Positions 8,036-18,008 are shown, counted from the stretch's first letter. The stretch is DNA of 64,000 nucleotides from Kordia aestuariivivens (GCF_014397005.1 NZ_JACGWS010000001.1:372001-436000), one strand, 5' to 3'. The notes: a model not told the origin generated them from the sequence alone. Translations and numbers: made by a program.

Positions 8036-9514
8036 TTATTCAATCTTAAATTCAGGACGCACTATTTCATCAAAACAGGCTGGATGTGGCTTCTCATTCG
8101 GATTGTTGAAAAAATCATTTGCAGCGTTCATCGCACATTGATTTCCCCAATTGGTTGTTGGTATATGTGTCCAACCTTTAAAAACTAAATGATGACTATT
8201 GGTTAAATTTTCTCGCATTGCGACTGCCCATTTTACAGGCGTTTCAGTATCATATTCGCCATTGATCAGCATTGTTGGAATTTCACTTTTTACAGGTTGA
8301 TTTTCTATGGCTTTCACTTTTTCTACACTCCAAATCTTACAAATTTCCGATTTAAAAACGGCAGGCGATAATCCTTTCGTTTCAGGATATTTGTTAGTTT
8401 CAGCTTGAATTATTTCTTGAGAATTAAAAGGATATTCTTCAGCACACCAAACAGAAAGACGCATGCCAAGTCCGGCTCCATCTTTCGGTTTTTTAAATAA
8501 ATTGGAAAGTCGTTTTTTAAGTGAACTCAAATCGTTATTCAACAATTTATCTATTTCAAAAGGAACATTCGCAATCGTATTTGTGGCAGTAAAAACGGTA
8601 ATCAAATCTTTTCCTTTTAGATGAAAAGTTTCCAAATTCCCATTGTTTGGATTTTCAACTTCAATAACTAAAGGATTTTGGGTTTTCTCTTGTAAATACT
8701 CAAAAAAACGTTGCTTTATGTTTGGAAAAGCATTGTTGCATTTAGCATCGGACGCGCAATCGGAAAGTAATTTTTCAACAATTACTAACAGATTTCCAAC
8801 ACTTTCTTCATCGTAATTAACTTCTAGCGGAAGCGGAGAATCCATCACAACACTTCTGATGCGTTCTGGATAATCACGCATCAATACTTGTGCAATTTTA
8901 GTGCTATACGAAATCGTAAGCAGATTGTATTCCTTGATGTCTAATGCACTCACAAGGTCATTAATATCTGCGGCAATTTCGTTGGTAGTATAACTGTTAA
9001 GATCTATTCCTTTTTCAAGCAATCGATCACGACAAGTTGTTGCAGCTTTCGCGAAAAGTGCATCACTTTGACTTGTATCAAAGTTTGGAAGATTCGACGT
9101 GTAAATCGCTTTTGCCCATTCAGGACAGTCCAAATGTGGTTGCGCATAATAATTTCCGCGTTGTTCCACCAAGATAAAATCTCGATCATTAAGGTATTTG
9201 TAATAATTCATATACTGAGCCGATGGCATGGTGGTGGCGCCAGGTCCGCCAACAGTATAAATGATAGGATCTTTTTTAGGGTTTTCGCTTCTGCTTTTAA
9301 AAATGTAGGCAGGAATTTTGATGGTTTTTCCAGTAGTACTATTTCTATTCTCTAACACTTCCAGATATCCAAAGGTATAGATTTGTCCATCAGGAATTTT
9401 ATGTGTAGCCTCAGTTGATTCTTGAAAAATAGGTGTAAAACTCGCGTTCTCCTTTTGTGTGATCGTACACGAAGTCACTAGAAAAAACAGACTTATAATT
9501 TTGAGTAATTTCAT
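8036..9514 (-). CDS. Alpha/beta-hydrolase lipoprotein, tripeptidyl-aminopeptidase-like
   Basis: 492 residues. The signal peptide has a lipobox-like cysteine (LVTSC, about residue 16). The order matches the SCO7095/TAP-like family: an oxyanion region YTVGGPGATTMPS (about 82-94), then the nucleophile strand LLTISYSTKIAQ (about 198-209). Next comes a helical cap, and then a C-terminal part with the acid in INGEYDTETP and a histidine in GWTH. The usual G-x-S-x-G elbow is altered to T-I-S-Y-S, although the Ser and the following Tyr remain. The family removes N-terminal amino acids or tripeptides from peptides; activity here needs testing. The start lies 4 bases after the stop of the small secreted protein gene upstream, so the two are probably co-transcribed. 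Confidence 0.8.
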   Translation of the reverse strand: MKLLKIISLFFLVTSCTITQKENASFTPIFQESTEATHKIPDGQIYTFGYLEVLENRNSTTGKTIKIPAYIFKSRSENPKKDPIIYTVGGPGATTMPSAQYMNYYKYLNDRDFILVEQRGNYYAQPHLDCPEWAKAIYTSNLPNFDTSQSDALFAKAATTCRDRLLEKGIDLNSYTTNEIAADINDLVSALDIKEYNLLTISYSTKIAQVLMRDYPERIRSVVMDSPLPLEVNYDEESVGNLLVIVEKLLSDCASDAKCNNAFPNIKQRFFEYLQEKTQNPLVIEVENPNNGNLETFHLKGKDLITVFTATNTIANVPFEIDKLLNNDLSSLKKRLSNLFKKPKDGAGLGMRLSVWCAEEYPFNSQEIIQAETNKYPETKGLSPAVFKSEICKIWSVEKVKAIENQPVKSEIPTMLINGEYDTETPVKWAVAMRENLTNSHHLVFKGWTHIPTTNWGNQCAMNAANDFFNNPNEKPHPACFDEIVRPEFKIE

Positions 9515-9518
9515 GATA

Positions 9519-9929
9519 TTATTCTATTTCTTTTGTTCCAATCCATACAGCCAAAAAATCTTTATCTATGGAATGTGTTGAACCATACAGTAAACCTTCT
9601 TTATAAAAAAAAGAAGTATGATACGTGCCCGAATTATCACCAGAAACTAACGCCGCATAAATAATTCCGCGTTGTGTATTGATGCGACCTTCCCGAATTT
9701 TTACACCATCTCTGTAAAAATAACCATTCAGAGAATTTTTACCTACTTCTGTGATCACCATTTTTGCAAAATTAGCATCTGTAGTGTCTTCTGGACTCAA
9801 ATCGATTTTCCATGTACCTTTTAACAGTGAAATGTCTACGGTAGATTCGTTTAATAAGTTTTCGTCAGTTTGTGTAAAATTTAGCAGTATGCATAATGCT
9901 AGTGTACTTGCAAAAAATAAAATTTTCAT
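9519..9929 (-). CDS. Small secreted protein of unknown function
   Basis: 136 residues with a signal peptide (MKILFFASTLALCILLNF, no lipobox). The mature part looks like a small beta-rich domain: LLKGTWKIDLSPED, then LNGYFYRDGVKIREGRI, then TYHTSFFYKEGLLYGSTHS. The 'G-x-W' opening and alternating strands recall lipocalin-like or extracellular 'DUF' beta-barrels, but I do not recognise the family. It ends 4 bases before the hydrolase gene and is probably the first gene of that pair. Confidence 0.7.
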   Translation of the reverse strand: MKILFFASTLALCILLNFTQTDENLLNESTVDISLLKGTWKIDLSPEDTTDANFAKMVITEVGKNSLNGYFYRDGVKIREGRINTQRGIIYAALVSGDNSGTYHTSFFYKEGLLYGSTHSIDKDFLAVWIGTKEIE

Positions 9930-10001
9930 CTTCTAGTTTATTTGGTATAAATTAATAAACACAAAGAACATTTCTTTCTAGGAAGCTTACATTCACATTT
10001 G

Positions 10002-10562
10002 TTAAGAAATCAATTTATTTTTTATTCTGCTTAAACTTTGTTCTGAAACGCCTAAATAAGACGCAATATACTTTTGCGGTACTTTTTGAAACAAATCGGG
10101 GTTTTTCTGTACCAAACTTTTATAGCGTTCTTGCAAGTCGAGTGTTTGTATACTTGTTAACTTTTCAACCGTTGATAAATATGCTTTTTCAGCAATAATT
10201 CTTCCCAATTTTTCGAATGGATGATGCGCTGCATACAGTTTTAGTAAAGTTTCTTTTTCAAACTCGTAATAGGTCACTTTTGTCAACGTTTCAATAAAAA
10301 TCGTACTTGGTTGATTGGTCAGAAAACTTTCAAAATCTGTGGCAAACCATTCCGCAGTGAAAAAATGATGCGTATACTCTTTTCCGTCTATCAATTTATA
10401 TCCACGGAGTAATCCGCTTTCTATGAATAAACACTTTCTAGTAACGTTTTGCGGATAAAATAATAATTGATTCTTTTCAGCTTCTTTTTTCTTTGCAGAA
10501 TTGAGAAAGAGCTGATACAATTCGTCTGATAGCGTAATATATGATTGTAAAATCTCTTTCAT
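10002..10562 (-). CDS. Crp/Fnr-family transcriptional regulator
   Basis: 186 residues. The N-terminal cyclic-nucleotide-binding-like jelly roll spans about residues 25-115 (LFYPQNVTRKCLFIESGLLRGY). A dimer helix follows, then a short C-terminal helix-turn-helix (KYIASYLGVSEQSLSRIKNK). Such short-tailed members are common in Bacteroidota and mostly lack a known ligand; the phosphate cassette of true cAMP-binding Crp is not evident. It is followed on the same strand by the secreted protein/hydrolase pair after about 70 bases, which may be its target. Confidence 0.88.
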   Translation of the reverse strand: MKEILQSYITLSDELYQLFLNSAKKKEAEKNQLLFYPQNVTRKCLFIESGLLRGYKLIDGKEYTHHFFTAEWFATDFESFLTNQPSTIFIETLTKVTYYEFEKETLLKLYAAHHPFEKLGRIIAEKAYLSTVEKLTSIQTLDLQERYKSLVQKNPDLFQKVPQKYIASYLGVSEQSLSRIKNKLIS

Positions 10563-10615
10563 TTTTCCGGTGTAATTTGTTTTTAGTTATCTGAAAATGA
10601 ATTACCTGAAATCAA

Positions 10616-11701
10616 TTATTCCATTCGTCTATATTCTTTTATATCCTGAACGGCTCCTATTGCTTCAAAAATTTCATTTTGGTCTTGTGTATCTTTCCAA
10701 CCCATTTGTGAAAGTTCACCTCTTACTTGAATTATTGATTTTTCTTTTATAAGATGATAATAAGCAAAATCAATAACTTCAGGTGGAATTCTTTCTAATT
10801 GATACATTGTTAAGCTTGTCAAAAGTCTAAAAGCACCAATGAAATAGGTAATGCCTAATTGAAAAGCCCAACTGATAATCAATCCTATCCAACCAGTATT
10901 TAAGTCTTTGATCGTTAATCCTGCTTCAATTCGTGCACTCATAAATTCCCAAAAACCAAAGTTGTATAAACTGTTTTCATTTAGTATAATTTGATATTGA
11001 AAATATTGATTTGAAACATACGTAACAATGATGATTCCAATAAATAGATAATGTAACTTATCATAATTTGTATAATTACTTAATTTAATCAATTGTGTCA
11101 GAACAAAACCGATAAAAATCGCAACTCCTAGTTCAAAGAGTCCAATAATATAAATCCCTTTTACGGAGAGAAAAGCAATAACAAAACCCAAAAGAAGTGC
11201 TGTGATAATTCCGCCAACAATAGGAATCCAAAATTGAGGTTCTTTACGGACTTTGGGTTGTGGTAAACTTTCGGGCATCTCATAATCGTCCAAATTGTTC
11301 GCTTTTTCAACTTCTTGTTCTAATTCAATAATGGCTTCTTTGTCAAATTCTTTTTCTGTTAATTTAAATGCGTGAATAAATAGTTGTACTCGTATAGAAT
11401 TTCGCCCAAGATCCCATAATTCATTACCGAGTGAAGTACTTTTTACCATTAATTTCCCATGATGAAAAGTAACTGAAATTTTTTCTGTCCATTTATCCCA
11501 ATTGCCTTTGCGTTTTGCTTCAGCATTAGTTTCATCTTGATATACAATGTCCCAACCTAATTTTTTAAATGTTTTAATTACAATAGGAATTACGACGGTT
11601 TTATTCAAGTCAGTTCTTATTTCATTTTCAAATTTAGGCGTCCAATTAAAACGGTGTTTTTTCTTAATTGTCTTTTCAAATTGTTTAAGTTCTTCTGTCA
11701 T
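10616..11701 (-). CDS. Uncharacterised membrane protein with soluble N-terminal domain
   Basis: 361 residues. Residues 1-155 form a charged, soluble domain with Trp-rich strands (FNWTPKFENEIRTDL, GNWDKWTEKISVTFHHGKLMVKS). Residues 160-310 hold about five membrane helices. A short C-terminal soluble segment (YYHLIKEKSIIQVRGELSQMGWKDTQDQNEIFEAI) ends the protein. I do not recognise the family. No catalytic motif stands out. It sits between the Crp-type regulator and the mepB-like gene, all on the minus strand. Confidence 0.7.
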   Translation of the reverse strand: MTEELKQFEKTIKKKHRFNWTPKFENEIRTDLNKTVVIPIVIKTFKKLGWDIVYQDETNAEAKRKGNWDKWTEKISVTFHHGKLMVKSTSLGNELWDLGRNSIRVQLFIHAFKLTEKEFDKEAIIELEQEVEKANNLDDYEMPESLPQPKVRKEPQFWIPIVGGIITALLLGFVIAFLSVKGIYIIGLFELGVAIFIGFVLTQLIKLSNYTNYDKLHYLFIGIIIVTYVSNQYFQYQIILNENSLYNFGFWEFMSARIEAGLTIKDLNTGWIGLIISWAFQLGITYFIGAFRLLTSLTMYQLERIPPEVIDFAYYHLIKEKSIIQVRGELSQMGWKDTQDQNEIFEAIGAVQDIKEYRRME

Positions 11702-11782
11702 TTGAGCCTATTAGTGAAGTATATATATATGAATGAAGCTGCTAATTTAATAAATACAAACTGAAAAGGAAACTGTGCAGGT

Positions 11783-12289
11783 TCAATTCCTTATCGTACT
11801 TTCTTTATACAATTCAAGTACCTTATTCAAATCAGTCGTTGCGTTAAGTTCGTAAAAATAATTTAATTGCCATTTCTGAGTTCGTGCTGCTTGTTTACTA
11901 TTGGTAATGTCCCAATTTGGATAGACACGAAACGCTCTTTTTCCTTCTTTTGTAGGTGTTGAAATAATTCCCTTTGTAATCAATATAGATTTCGGGAAGA
12001 CAAATTGCCCAAACTTGTGTTCCGTGTGAACGTTTACCACAAAAAAATCAAATCGATCAGATTCATGAAATGGTGCAATAGGTTGATTGTTGTTTCTTTT
12101 CCAAAAAGTTACAAACTGTCCAACTTTCTTTGGCGTTATTTTGGCGTTTCTACACACAATATGCAATCCTGTTAAGTCAAATTGACATGCATCATACGCT
12201 GCACTTTCGGCTTCTTGGGTAAAGTTAGAAATTTTTAATCCACAACGTTCGTAAATTTCTGTTTGAATTCTTTTCAGGATAGCGTTCAT
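11783..12289 (-). CDS. MepB family protein
   Basis: 168 residues matching the MepB family over nearly its whole length: EAESAAYDACQFDL, KKVGQFVTFWKR, FGQFVFPKSILITKGI, GKRAFRVYPNW and QKWQLNYF. In Staphylococcus aureus mepB lies beside the MepA efflux pump, but its own role is unknown. Here there is no efflux gene nearby. Its start overlaps the stop of the upstream DUF6090 gene by 4 bases (ATGA), so the two are probably translated together. Soluble and cytoplasmic. Confidence 0.85.
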   Translation of the reverse strand: MNAILKRIQTEIYERCGLKISNFTQEAESAAYDACQFDLTGLHIVCRNAKITPKKVGQFVTFWKRNNNQPIAPFHESDRFDFFVVNVHTEHKFGQFVFPKSILITKGIISTPTKEGKRAFRVYPNWDITNSKQAARTQKWQLNYFYELNATTDLNKVLELYKESTIRN

Positions 12290-12999
12290 TTATCTTCGAG
12301 TTCTTTTTCTAGATCGTCCAGAAGTGATCGTGCTAATTTTACATACTCTTTCCAGCTCAAAATTTGATGATACTCAGTTCTATGTTTAAGCGTCAGTACT
12401 CCTATATATTCTTTATCTAAAGCTAATGTTTCTATGTCTAAATTTGGTAAATGAGTTGACTTATTCAAAAAACCACCAATAAATTCCTGAGAAGGAACAA
12501 GTGTTTTAAAAAACTGCGGAAAAATAGTTTCGTAAATCTGTTTCACCGTGTTGTTATCCGTATAATTTTTCTTTGTAATTCTATAATAATTGAATATTTG
12601 TTGACGGATAGAATTATTTCGTATCGTTTTTATAGTACCTGAAGCCATACTTTCATCAAAAGTACCGCTGTTTAAATCGAAATGATTTTCATCAGCCAAC
12701 GCAAAATTTAAGCGTAAAAACTTAGTAGTATTATAATCTTTAGGTTTGTATAAGATATCAAAAATAGAATCAATTTTATGTTGTCTATTTTGACCACTTT
12801 CGACATCGCGTTCCAATTGAGAAATATCACTCAGTAAATCTTGTTTTAGATTCTGGAGAATTCTTAGTTCCTCCGTGTTTTCTTTTGCTTGTTCAACCCA
12901 AGTATTTACCTGAAGTGCAATCAAAATTCCAATAACAACTTTTAAAATTTCGCCTAAAGCGGAATTTAAATAAGTACGAATTTTACTAGTTGAGATCAT
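12286..12999 (-). CDS. DUF6090-type membrane-anchored protein
   Basis: 237 residues with one N-terminal membrane segment (LGEILKVVIGILIALQVNTWV, about residues 15-34). A long helical, probably coiled-coil region follows (NTEELRILQNLKQDLLSDISQLERDVESGQ) and then a globular part. This layout is frequent in Flavobacteria and is annotated only as DUF6090. No enzyme motif is seen. It overlaps the mepB-like gene by 4 bases. Role unknown. Confidence 0.75.
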   Translation of the reverse strand: MISTSKIRTYLNSALGEILKVVIGILIALQVNTWVEQAKENTEELRILQNLKQDLLSDISQLERDVESGQNRQHKIDSIFDILYKPKDYNTTKFLRLNFALADENHFDLNSGTFDESMASGTIKTIRNNSIRQQIFNYYRITKKNYTDNNTVKQIYETIFPQFFKTLVPSQEFIGGFLNKSTHLPNLDIETLALDKEYIGVLTLKHRTEYHQILSWKEYVKLARSLLDDLEKELEDK

Positions 13000-13167
13000 A
13001 ATAGGGGTTTGGTTCGTTTACTTAAAATCGAAACTACTCGATTCTCAACTAAAATCAAAACCATACACAGTATTTTCTGGTTGCTTTGAGAATCATTCTT
13101 AAAAACTTTTTATTTTTCAATTTAGAAGTATCTTAGTAGACACAATTCAAAACGAACACACCAAACG

Positions 13168-13428
13168 ATGAGCGATAAACAAAAACACGCTTCCGCATAC
13201 TGGAAACAAAACATAAAATACTTAGCCATTCTGCTATCAATATGGTTTGTGGTTTCGTATGGTTGCGGGATTCTATTCAGAGAAGAACTCAATCAATTCA
13301 GGCTTGGAGGCTTCAAACTAGGCTTTTGGTTTGCGCAACAAGGTTCCATATATGTATTCGTAATTCTAATCTTTGTCTACGTCCGATTGATGAATAAACT
13401 AGATAAAAAATACGGTTTCGACGAATAA
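13168..13428 (+). CDS. DUF4212 small subunit of a sodium:solute symporter
   Basis: 86 residues with two membrane helices (about 18-38 and 52-74) and the family features YWKQNIKYLAILLSIWFVVS and GFWFAQQGSIYVFVILI. DUF4212 proteins are encoded just before symporters of the VC_2705/ActP-like group and are thought to act with them. The symporter starts 34 bases downstream. Inner membrane. Confidence 0.92.
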   Translation: MSDKQKHASAYWKQNIKYLAILLSIWFVVSYGCGILFREELNQFRLGGFKLGFWFAQQGSIYVFVILIFVYVRLMNKLDKKYGFDE

Positions 13429-13462
13429 TCAATTCTAACTAAACTTTTTAAAACAGCATAGC

Positions 13463-15238
13463 ATGAGTGTACAAACGTGGACTTGGATCTTAGTAGGAAT
13501 AACTTTTGCCTTATACTTTGGAATTGCAATTTGGGCGCGTGCAGGTTCCACAAAAGAATTTTACGTAGCTGGCGGAGACGTTTCTCCTTTGGCAAATGGT
13601 ATGGCAACAGCTGCCGATTGGATGAGTGCCGCATCGTTTATAAGCATGGCAGGATTGATCTCTTTTATGGGATATGATGGTTCTGTATTCTTAATGGGTT
13701 GGACAGGCGGCTATGTATTACTCGCGTTACTATTAGCGCCATACTTACGAAAATTCGGAAAATTTACGGTGCCCGATTTTATTGGCGATCGCTATTACTC
13801 AAACACCGCAAGAACGGTTGCGGTTATCTGTGCGTTGATTGTATCATTTACCTATGTTGCCGGGCAAATGCGCGGTGTCGGAATTGTATTTTCTCAATTC
13901 TTGCAAGTAGATATTAATATTGGAGTGATCATCGGGATGACGGTCGTTTTAATCTTTGCCTTTTTAGGCGGAATGAAAGGAATCACATATACGCAAGTGG
14001 CGCAATACTGTGTGTTAATCTTCGCATTTATGGTGCCAGCATTCTTTATCTCCATGCAAATGACAGGAAACATCATTCCGCAAATAGGAATGGGAGGAAA
14101 GGTAGAAGGCGGCGCTTTTCTGCTTGATAAACTCGATACGCTTCACACACAACTCGGTTTCAACGAATATACCAGCGGAACCAAATCAACCTGGGATGTA
14201 TTTGCAATCACCTTAGCATTAATGGTTGGAACAGCAGGATTGCCACATGTAATTGTGCGTTTCTTCACGGTTCCTAAAGTAAAAGATGCGCGTAAATCTG
14301 CGGGATTGGCTTTGCTATTCATCGCAATATTATACACAACAGCGCCAGCAATTGCGGTATTTTCAAGAACAAACTTAATAGAAACAGTTAGCGAGCAAGA
14401 ATACAAAGAAATTCCTGCATGGTTCAAAAACTGGGAAAACACAGGATTAATTGCGTGGTCAGATAAAAACGGAGACGGAAAAATTCAATATGTAGCAGGA
14501 AATGCTTTAAGCGGAAAAAAACCTGAATATACAGAAGCTAGAGGAACAAACGGAGAACGTTTAATCTCCAATGCAAGTACGGCAGAAAACGAATTATATG
14601 TAGATAGAGACATTATGGTGTTGGCAAATCCGGAAATTGCCAACTTACCAAACTGGGTTATTGCGTTGGTTGCCGCTGGCGGATTGGCCGCAGCATTATC
14701 AACAGCAGCAGGTTTACTATTGGTGATTTCAACATCAATCTCTCACGATTTAATCAAAAAGCAACTAAAACCAAACATCTCAGAAAAAGGAGAACTATTA
14801 GCAGCGCGAATAGCAATTCTAGTTGCAATTATCATCGCGGGATTATTCGGAATCTATCCACCAGGATTTGTCGCCGCCGTGGTCGCCTTGGCATTTGGTT
14901 TGGCGGCAGCATCATTTTTCCCAGCAATTATTTTGGGAATCTTTGACAAACGAATGAACAAAGAAGGCGCCATTGCAGGAATGGTTGTTGGAATTAGCTT
15001 GATGTTATTTTACATGATCAGATATAAAACGGGTTTATGGATGACATTTGACCCAAGACCCGCAAGCGAATGGTGGTTTGGAACATCACCAGAAGGTTTC
15101 GGAACCATTGCAATGATTGTAAATGTGGTTATTTCGGTAGTTGTTTCACGATTAACGCCAGCGCCACCAAAAGATGTACAAGAACTCGTAGAAAACATCA
15201 GAATACCTTCTGGAGCAGGAGAAGCTTCTAGTCATTAA
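13463..15238 (+). CDS. Sodium:solute symporter, VC_2705/ActP-like (acetate or related organic acid)
   Basis: 591 residues, about 13 membrane helices, with the SSS-family opening STKEFYVAGGDVSPLANGMATAADWMSAASFI (residues about 30-60). Further marks are GQMRGVGIVFSQFL and the sodium-site region GGLAAALSTAAGLLLVISTSISHDL (about 402-426). A hydrophilic insertion around 310-380 (WSDKNGDGKIQY) is typical of the VC_2705 subgroup. Preceded by its DUF4212 partner and followed by acetyl-CoA synthetase, it most likely imports acetate, which the ligase then activates. Substrate is inferred from context. Inner membrane. Confidence 0.9.
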   Translation: MSVQTWTWILVGITFALYFGIAIWARAGSTKEFYVAGGDVSPLANGMATAADWMSAASFISMAGLISFMGYDGSVFLMGWTGGYVLLALLLAPYLRKFGKFTVPDFIGDRYYSNTARTVAVICALIVSFTYVAGQMRGVGIVFSQFLQVDINIGVIIGMTVVLIFAFLGGMKGITYTQVAQYCVLIFAFMVPAFFISMQMTGNIIPQIGMGGKVEGGAFLLDKLDTLHTQLGFNEYTSGTKSTWDVFAITLALMVGTAGLPHVIVRFFTVPKVKDARKSAGLALLFIAILYTTAPAIAVFSRTNLIETVSEQEYKEIPAWFKNWENTGLIAWSDKNGDGKIQYVAGNALSGKKPEYTEARGTNGERLISNASTAENELYVDRDIMVLANPEIANLPNWVIALVAAGGLAAALSTAAGLLLVISTSISHDLIKKQLKPNISEKGELLAARIAILVAIIIAGLFGIYPPGFVAAVVALAFGLAAASFFPAIILGIFDKRMNKEGAIAGMVVGISLMLFYMIRYKTGLWMTFDPRPASEWWFGTSPEGFGTIAMIVNVVISVVVSRLTPAPPKDVQELVENIRIPSGAGEASSH

Positions 15239-15382
15239 ATTTTTATTACTTTTAAGAAGAAAGATCAAACACAATAAAAAATAGTACAATCTATTGGGTA
15301 ATTTAGTATTCAATACGGAAAATATAGTTGTAGAAATTTCTGATGAAATTGAGATTATTCACAGAACATAAAGAAACAAATC

Positions 15383-17290
15383 ATGAGTAACTATCATATA
15401 AAACACCTAGAAGAATACTATCAAGTATATCGAAAATCAGTTCGAAATCCTGAAGTATTCTGGGAAGAAATCGCCGAAGAACATTTTATGTGGCGAAAAA
15501 AATGGGACAAAGTGTTAAGTTGGGATTTTACAAAACCTGAAGTCAAATGGTTTGAAGGTGCAAAACTGAACATTACCGAGAACTGTATTGATCGTCATTT
15601 ATATACGCGTGGCGATAAAACCGCAATCATTTTTGAACCGAACAATCCAGAGGAAGAAGCACAACATATTTCATATAGAGAATTACACGAAAAAGTATGC
15701 CGATTTGCCAATGTATTAAAAGCAAAAGGCATTCAAAAAGGCGATCGTGTCTGTATTTATTTACCGATGATTCCCGAATTGGCAATTTCAATGTTGGCAT
15801 GCGCTAGAATAGGAGCAATTCATTCTATAGTGTTTGCAGGATTTTCTTCTACGGCGTTAGCTTCTCGGATCAATGATGCAACGTGCAAAATGGTGATTAC
15901 AAGTGATGGATCCTATCGCGGTGCAAAAACAATCGATTTACAAGGAATTGTGGACGATGCTTTAGAGAAATGTGAATGTGTGGAATCTGTGTTGGTTGTA
16001 AAAAGAATCAACTCAGAAATTCGCATGAAAGAAGACCGTGATGAGTGGGTACAACCATTACTAGACAATGCGAACACTGATTGTGAACCCGAAATTATGG
16101 ACGCGGAAGATTCGTTATTTATTCTATATACGTCAGGATCTACGGGAAAACCCAAAGGAATGTTGCACACCACGGCAGGTTATATGGTGTACACGGCGTA
16201 TACGTTTAAAAATGTATTCCAATACCGCGAAAAAGATGTGTATTGGTGTAGTGCCGATATTGGTTGGATTACGGGACACAGTTATATTGTGTACGGTCCG
16301 TTATGTAATGGTGCGACTTCCATCATGTTTGAAGGTGTTCCGAGTTATCCTGATTTTGGACGCTTTTGGGACATTGTAGACAAACACAAAGTAAGTCAAT
16401 TTTATACTGCACCAACTGCCATTCGCGCACTAGCAAAAGAAGGTGTGGAACATGTAGCAAAACACGATTTATCCACATTAAAAGTATTGGGAACCGTTGG
16501 CGAACCGATTAATGAAGAAGCTTGGCATTGGTATGATGATAATGTTGGAAAACGAAAAGCACCAATTGTAGATACGTATTTTCAAACTGAAAATGGCGGA
16601 ATTATGTTGACGCCAATTCCGTATGTAACACCTACAAAACCAACCTACGCAACGCTGCCTTTTATCGGAATTCAACCATGTTTGATGGATGAAAACGGCG
16701 TTGAATTAAACGGAAATCAAGTAGAAGGAAAACTGTGTATTAAATTTCCGTGGCCAAGTATTGCACGAACCATTTGGGGAGATCATCAACGCTATAAAGA
16801 CACGTATTTTTCAGCCTATGAAAACAAATACTTTACAGGCGATGGCGCTTTGCGCGATGAAGTTGGGTATTACCGAATTACAGGTAGAGTAGATGATGTC
16901 ATTATTGTTTCGGGTCACAACTTAGGAACGGCACCCATTGAAGATGCAATCAATGAACATCCAGCAGTTGCGGAATCGGCAATTGTAGGTTTTCCGCACG
17001 ATATTAAAGGAAATGCATTGTACGGTTATGTAACTTTGAAAGAAACAGGCGAAAGCAGAAATCATGATAACTTACGCAAAGAAATCAATCAGATTATCAC
17101 GGAACAGATTGGACCGATTGCCAAACTAGACAAGGTTCAATTCACCAATGGTTTGCCAAAAACACGTTCTGGGAAAATCATGCGACGAATTCTTCGAAAG
17201 ATTGCAGGAAAAGATGGAGATAATTTAGGAGACATCAGTACGTTGTTGAATCCGGAAGTTGTTCAGGATATAAAGGATAATGTTTTGTAG
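15383..17290 (+). CDS. acs: Acetate-CoA ligase (acetyl-CoA synthetase)
   Basis: 635 residues, the family's usual length. It makes acetyl-CoA from acetate, ATP and CoA through acetyl-adenylate. Visible motifs are the P-loop-like YTSGSTGKPKGMLHT (about 250-264), DTYFQTENGG (adenylate binding, about 395-404), YYRITGRVDDVIIVSGHNLGTAPIED (hinge, about 492-517), and the C-terminal SGKIMRRILRKI with the catalytic lysine that is acetylated in other bacteria. The sequence ends in a natural stop after DIKDNVL. It lies 144 bases after the symporter and should form an acetate uptake-and-use cluster with it. Confidence 0.95.
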   Translation: MSNYHIKHLEEYYQVYRKSVRNPEVFWEEIAEEHFMWRKKWDKVLSWDFTKPEVKWFEGAKLNITENCIDRHLYTRGDKTAIIFEPNNPEEEAQHISYRELHEKVCRFANVLKAKGIQKGDRVCIYLPMIPELAISMLACARIGAIHSIVFAGFSSTALASRINDATCKMVITSDGSYRGAKTIDLQGIVDDALEKCECVESVLVVKRINSEIRMKEDRDEWVQPLLDNANTDCEPEIMDAEDSLFILYTSGSTGKPKGMLHTTAGYMVYTAYTFKNVFQYREKDVYWCSADIGWITGHSYIVYGPLCNGATSIMFEGVPSYPDFGRFWDIVDKHKVSQFYTAPTAIRALAKEGVEHVAKHDLSTLKVLGTVGEPINEEAWHWYDDNVGKRKAPIVDTYFQTENGGIMLTPIPYVTPTKPTYATLPFIGIQPCLMDENGVELNGNQVEGKLCIKFPWPSIARTIWGDHQRYKDTYFSAYENKYFTGDGALRDEVGYYRITGRVDDVIIVSGHNLGTAPIEDAINEHPAVAESAIVGFPHDIKGNALYGYVTLKETGESRNHDNLRKEINQIITEQIGPIAKLDKVQFTNGLPKTRSGKIMRRILRKIAGKDGDNLGDISTLLNPEVVQDIKDNVL

Positions 17291-17483
17291 AACGATAAGA
17301 GACCGCTTACTTCGATTTCACTCAACACAAGTCGCTATTAGATACTAGAATAAAGACTAAATAGTAACTAACTGAAAATTAAGAATTATAATTACATATT
17401 TTTTTACTAAAATAGTTTCCTTACTAATGGAGATCAATAAAAGAGTGTGAATGTTTTATCGAATACTAATGAATTAAAATATA

Positions 17484-17519
17484 AAAACTCCTTGAAAGTG
17501 ATTTTGAGGAGTTTTTTTT
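17484..17519. terminator. Bidirectional terminator between acs and an acetyltransferase gene
   Basis: A long hairpin (AACTCCT/AGGAGTT extended by wobble pairs around a GTGA loop) is flanked by A-run and T-run, in the convergent gap. The T-run favours termination on the plus strand. Confidence 0.75.
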
Positions 17520-17532
17520 GGTTTTAGGATAC

Positions 17533-17988
17533 TTAGTTATTGATTTTTCGTTCAAAACGTATTTTTCGAACTCCATGATCTGTGTCCCATTGTTTGACTT
17601 CTTTGAAACCAAATTTTAGATATAATTTAGTTGCGGGTCCATTATCTACGCCAGTTTCAACTACAAAGAGATTTGAATTAAATGTATTGAAAACGAATTC
17701 TAGCAAGCTTTTCGCAACACCTTGTCTGAAAAACTTTGGAGCGACTACCAAACTATTTATATGTGTGAAATTTGTAGTATGATCAATTTCAACAATTCCA
17801 GCGAGTTCTTTGTTTTTGAAGTAACCAAAAAATACGGTGTCACTGTTTATATAACTTTCCAGCGGTCTTTTTAAAGGAGGAAAATCTATTGCATTTAATA
17901 ATTTGGCTTCAACCGTGTATGAAACTTGAAAAACGGAACGTATTTCTGTAGCTACTTTTATATTGGTATGTTGAAGCTTTTTGATCAT
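17533..17988 (-). CDS. GNAT-family N-acetyltransferase
   Basis: 151 residues. The acetyl-CoA binding loop FRQGVAKSLLEFVF (Q/R-x-x-G-x-A/G, about 95-108) follows the strand THINSLVVAPKFF, and the tail LYLKFGFKEVKQW is typical of motif B. The substrate cannot be told. It is the last of a run of four minus-strand genes separated by short gaps. Confidence 0.85.
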   Translation of the reverse strand: MIKKLQHTNIKVATEIRSVFQVSYTVEAKLLNAIDFPPLKRPLESYINSDTVFFGYFKNKELAGIVEIDHTTNFTHINSLVVAPKFFRQGVAKSLLEFVFNTFNSNLFVVETGVDNGPATKLYLKFGFKEVKQWDTDHGVRKIRFERKINN

Positions 17989-18008
17989 TTTTATATGTAG
18001 TCATTTGT

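Noticed and set aside
15913-16675. Open frames overlapping acs
   Set aside because: Shadows of the acetyl-CoA synthetase gene, which has all family motifs in its own frame.
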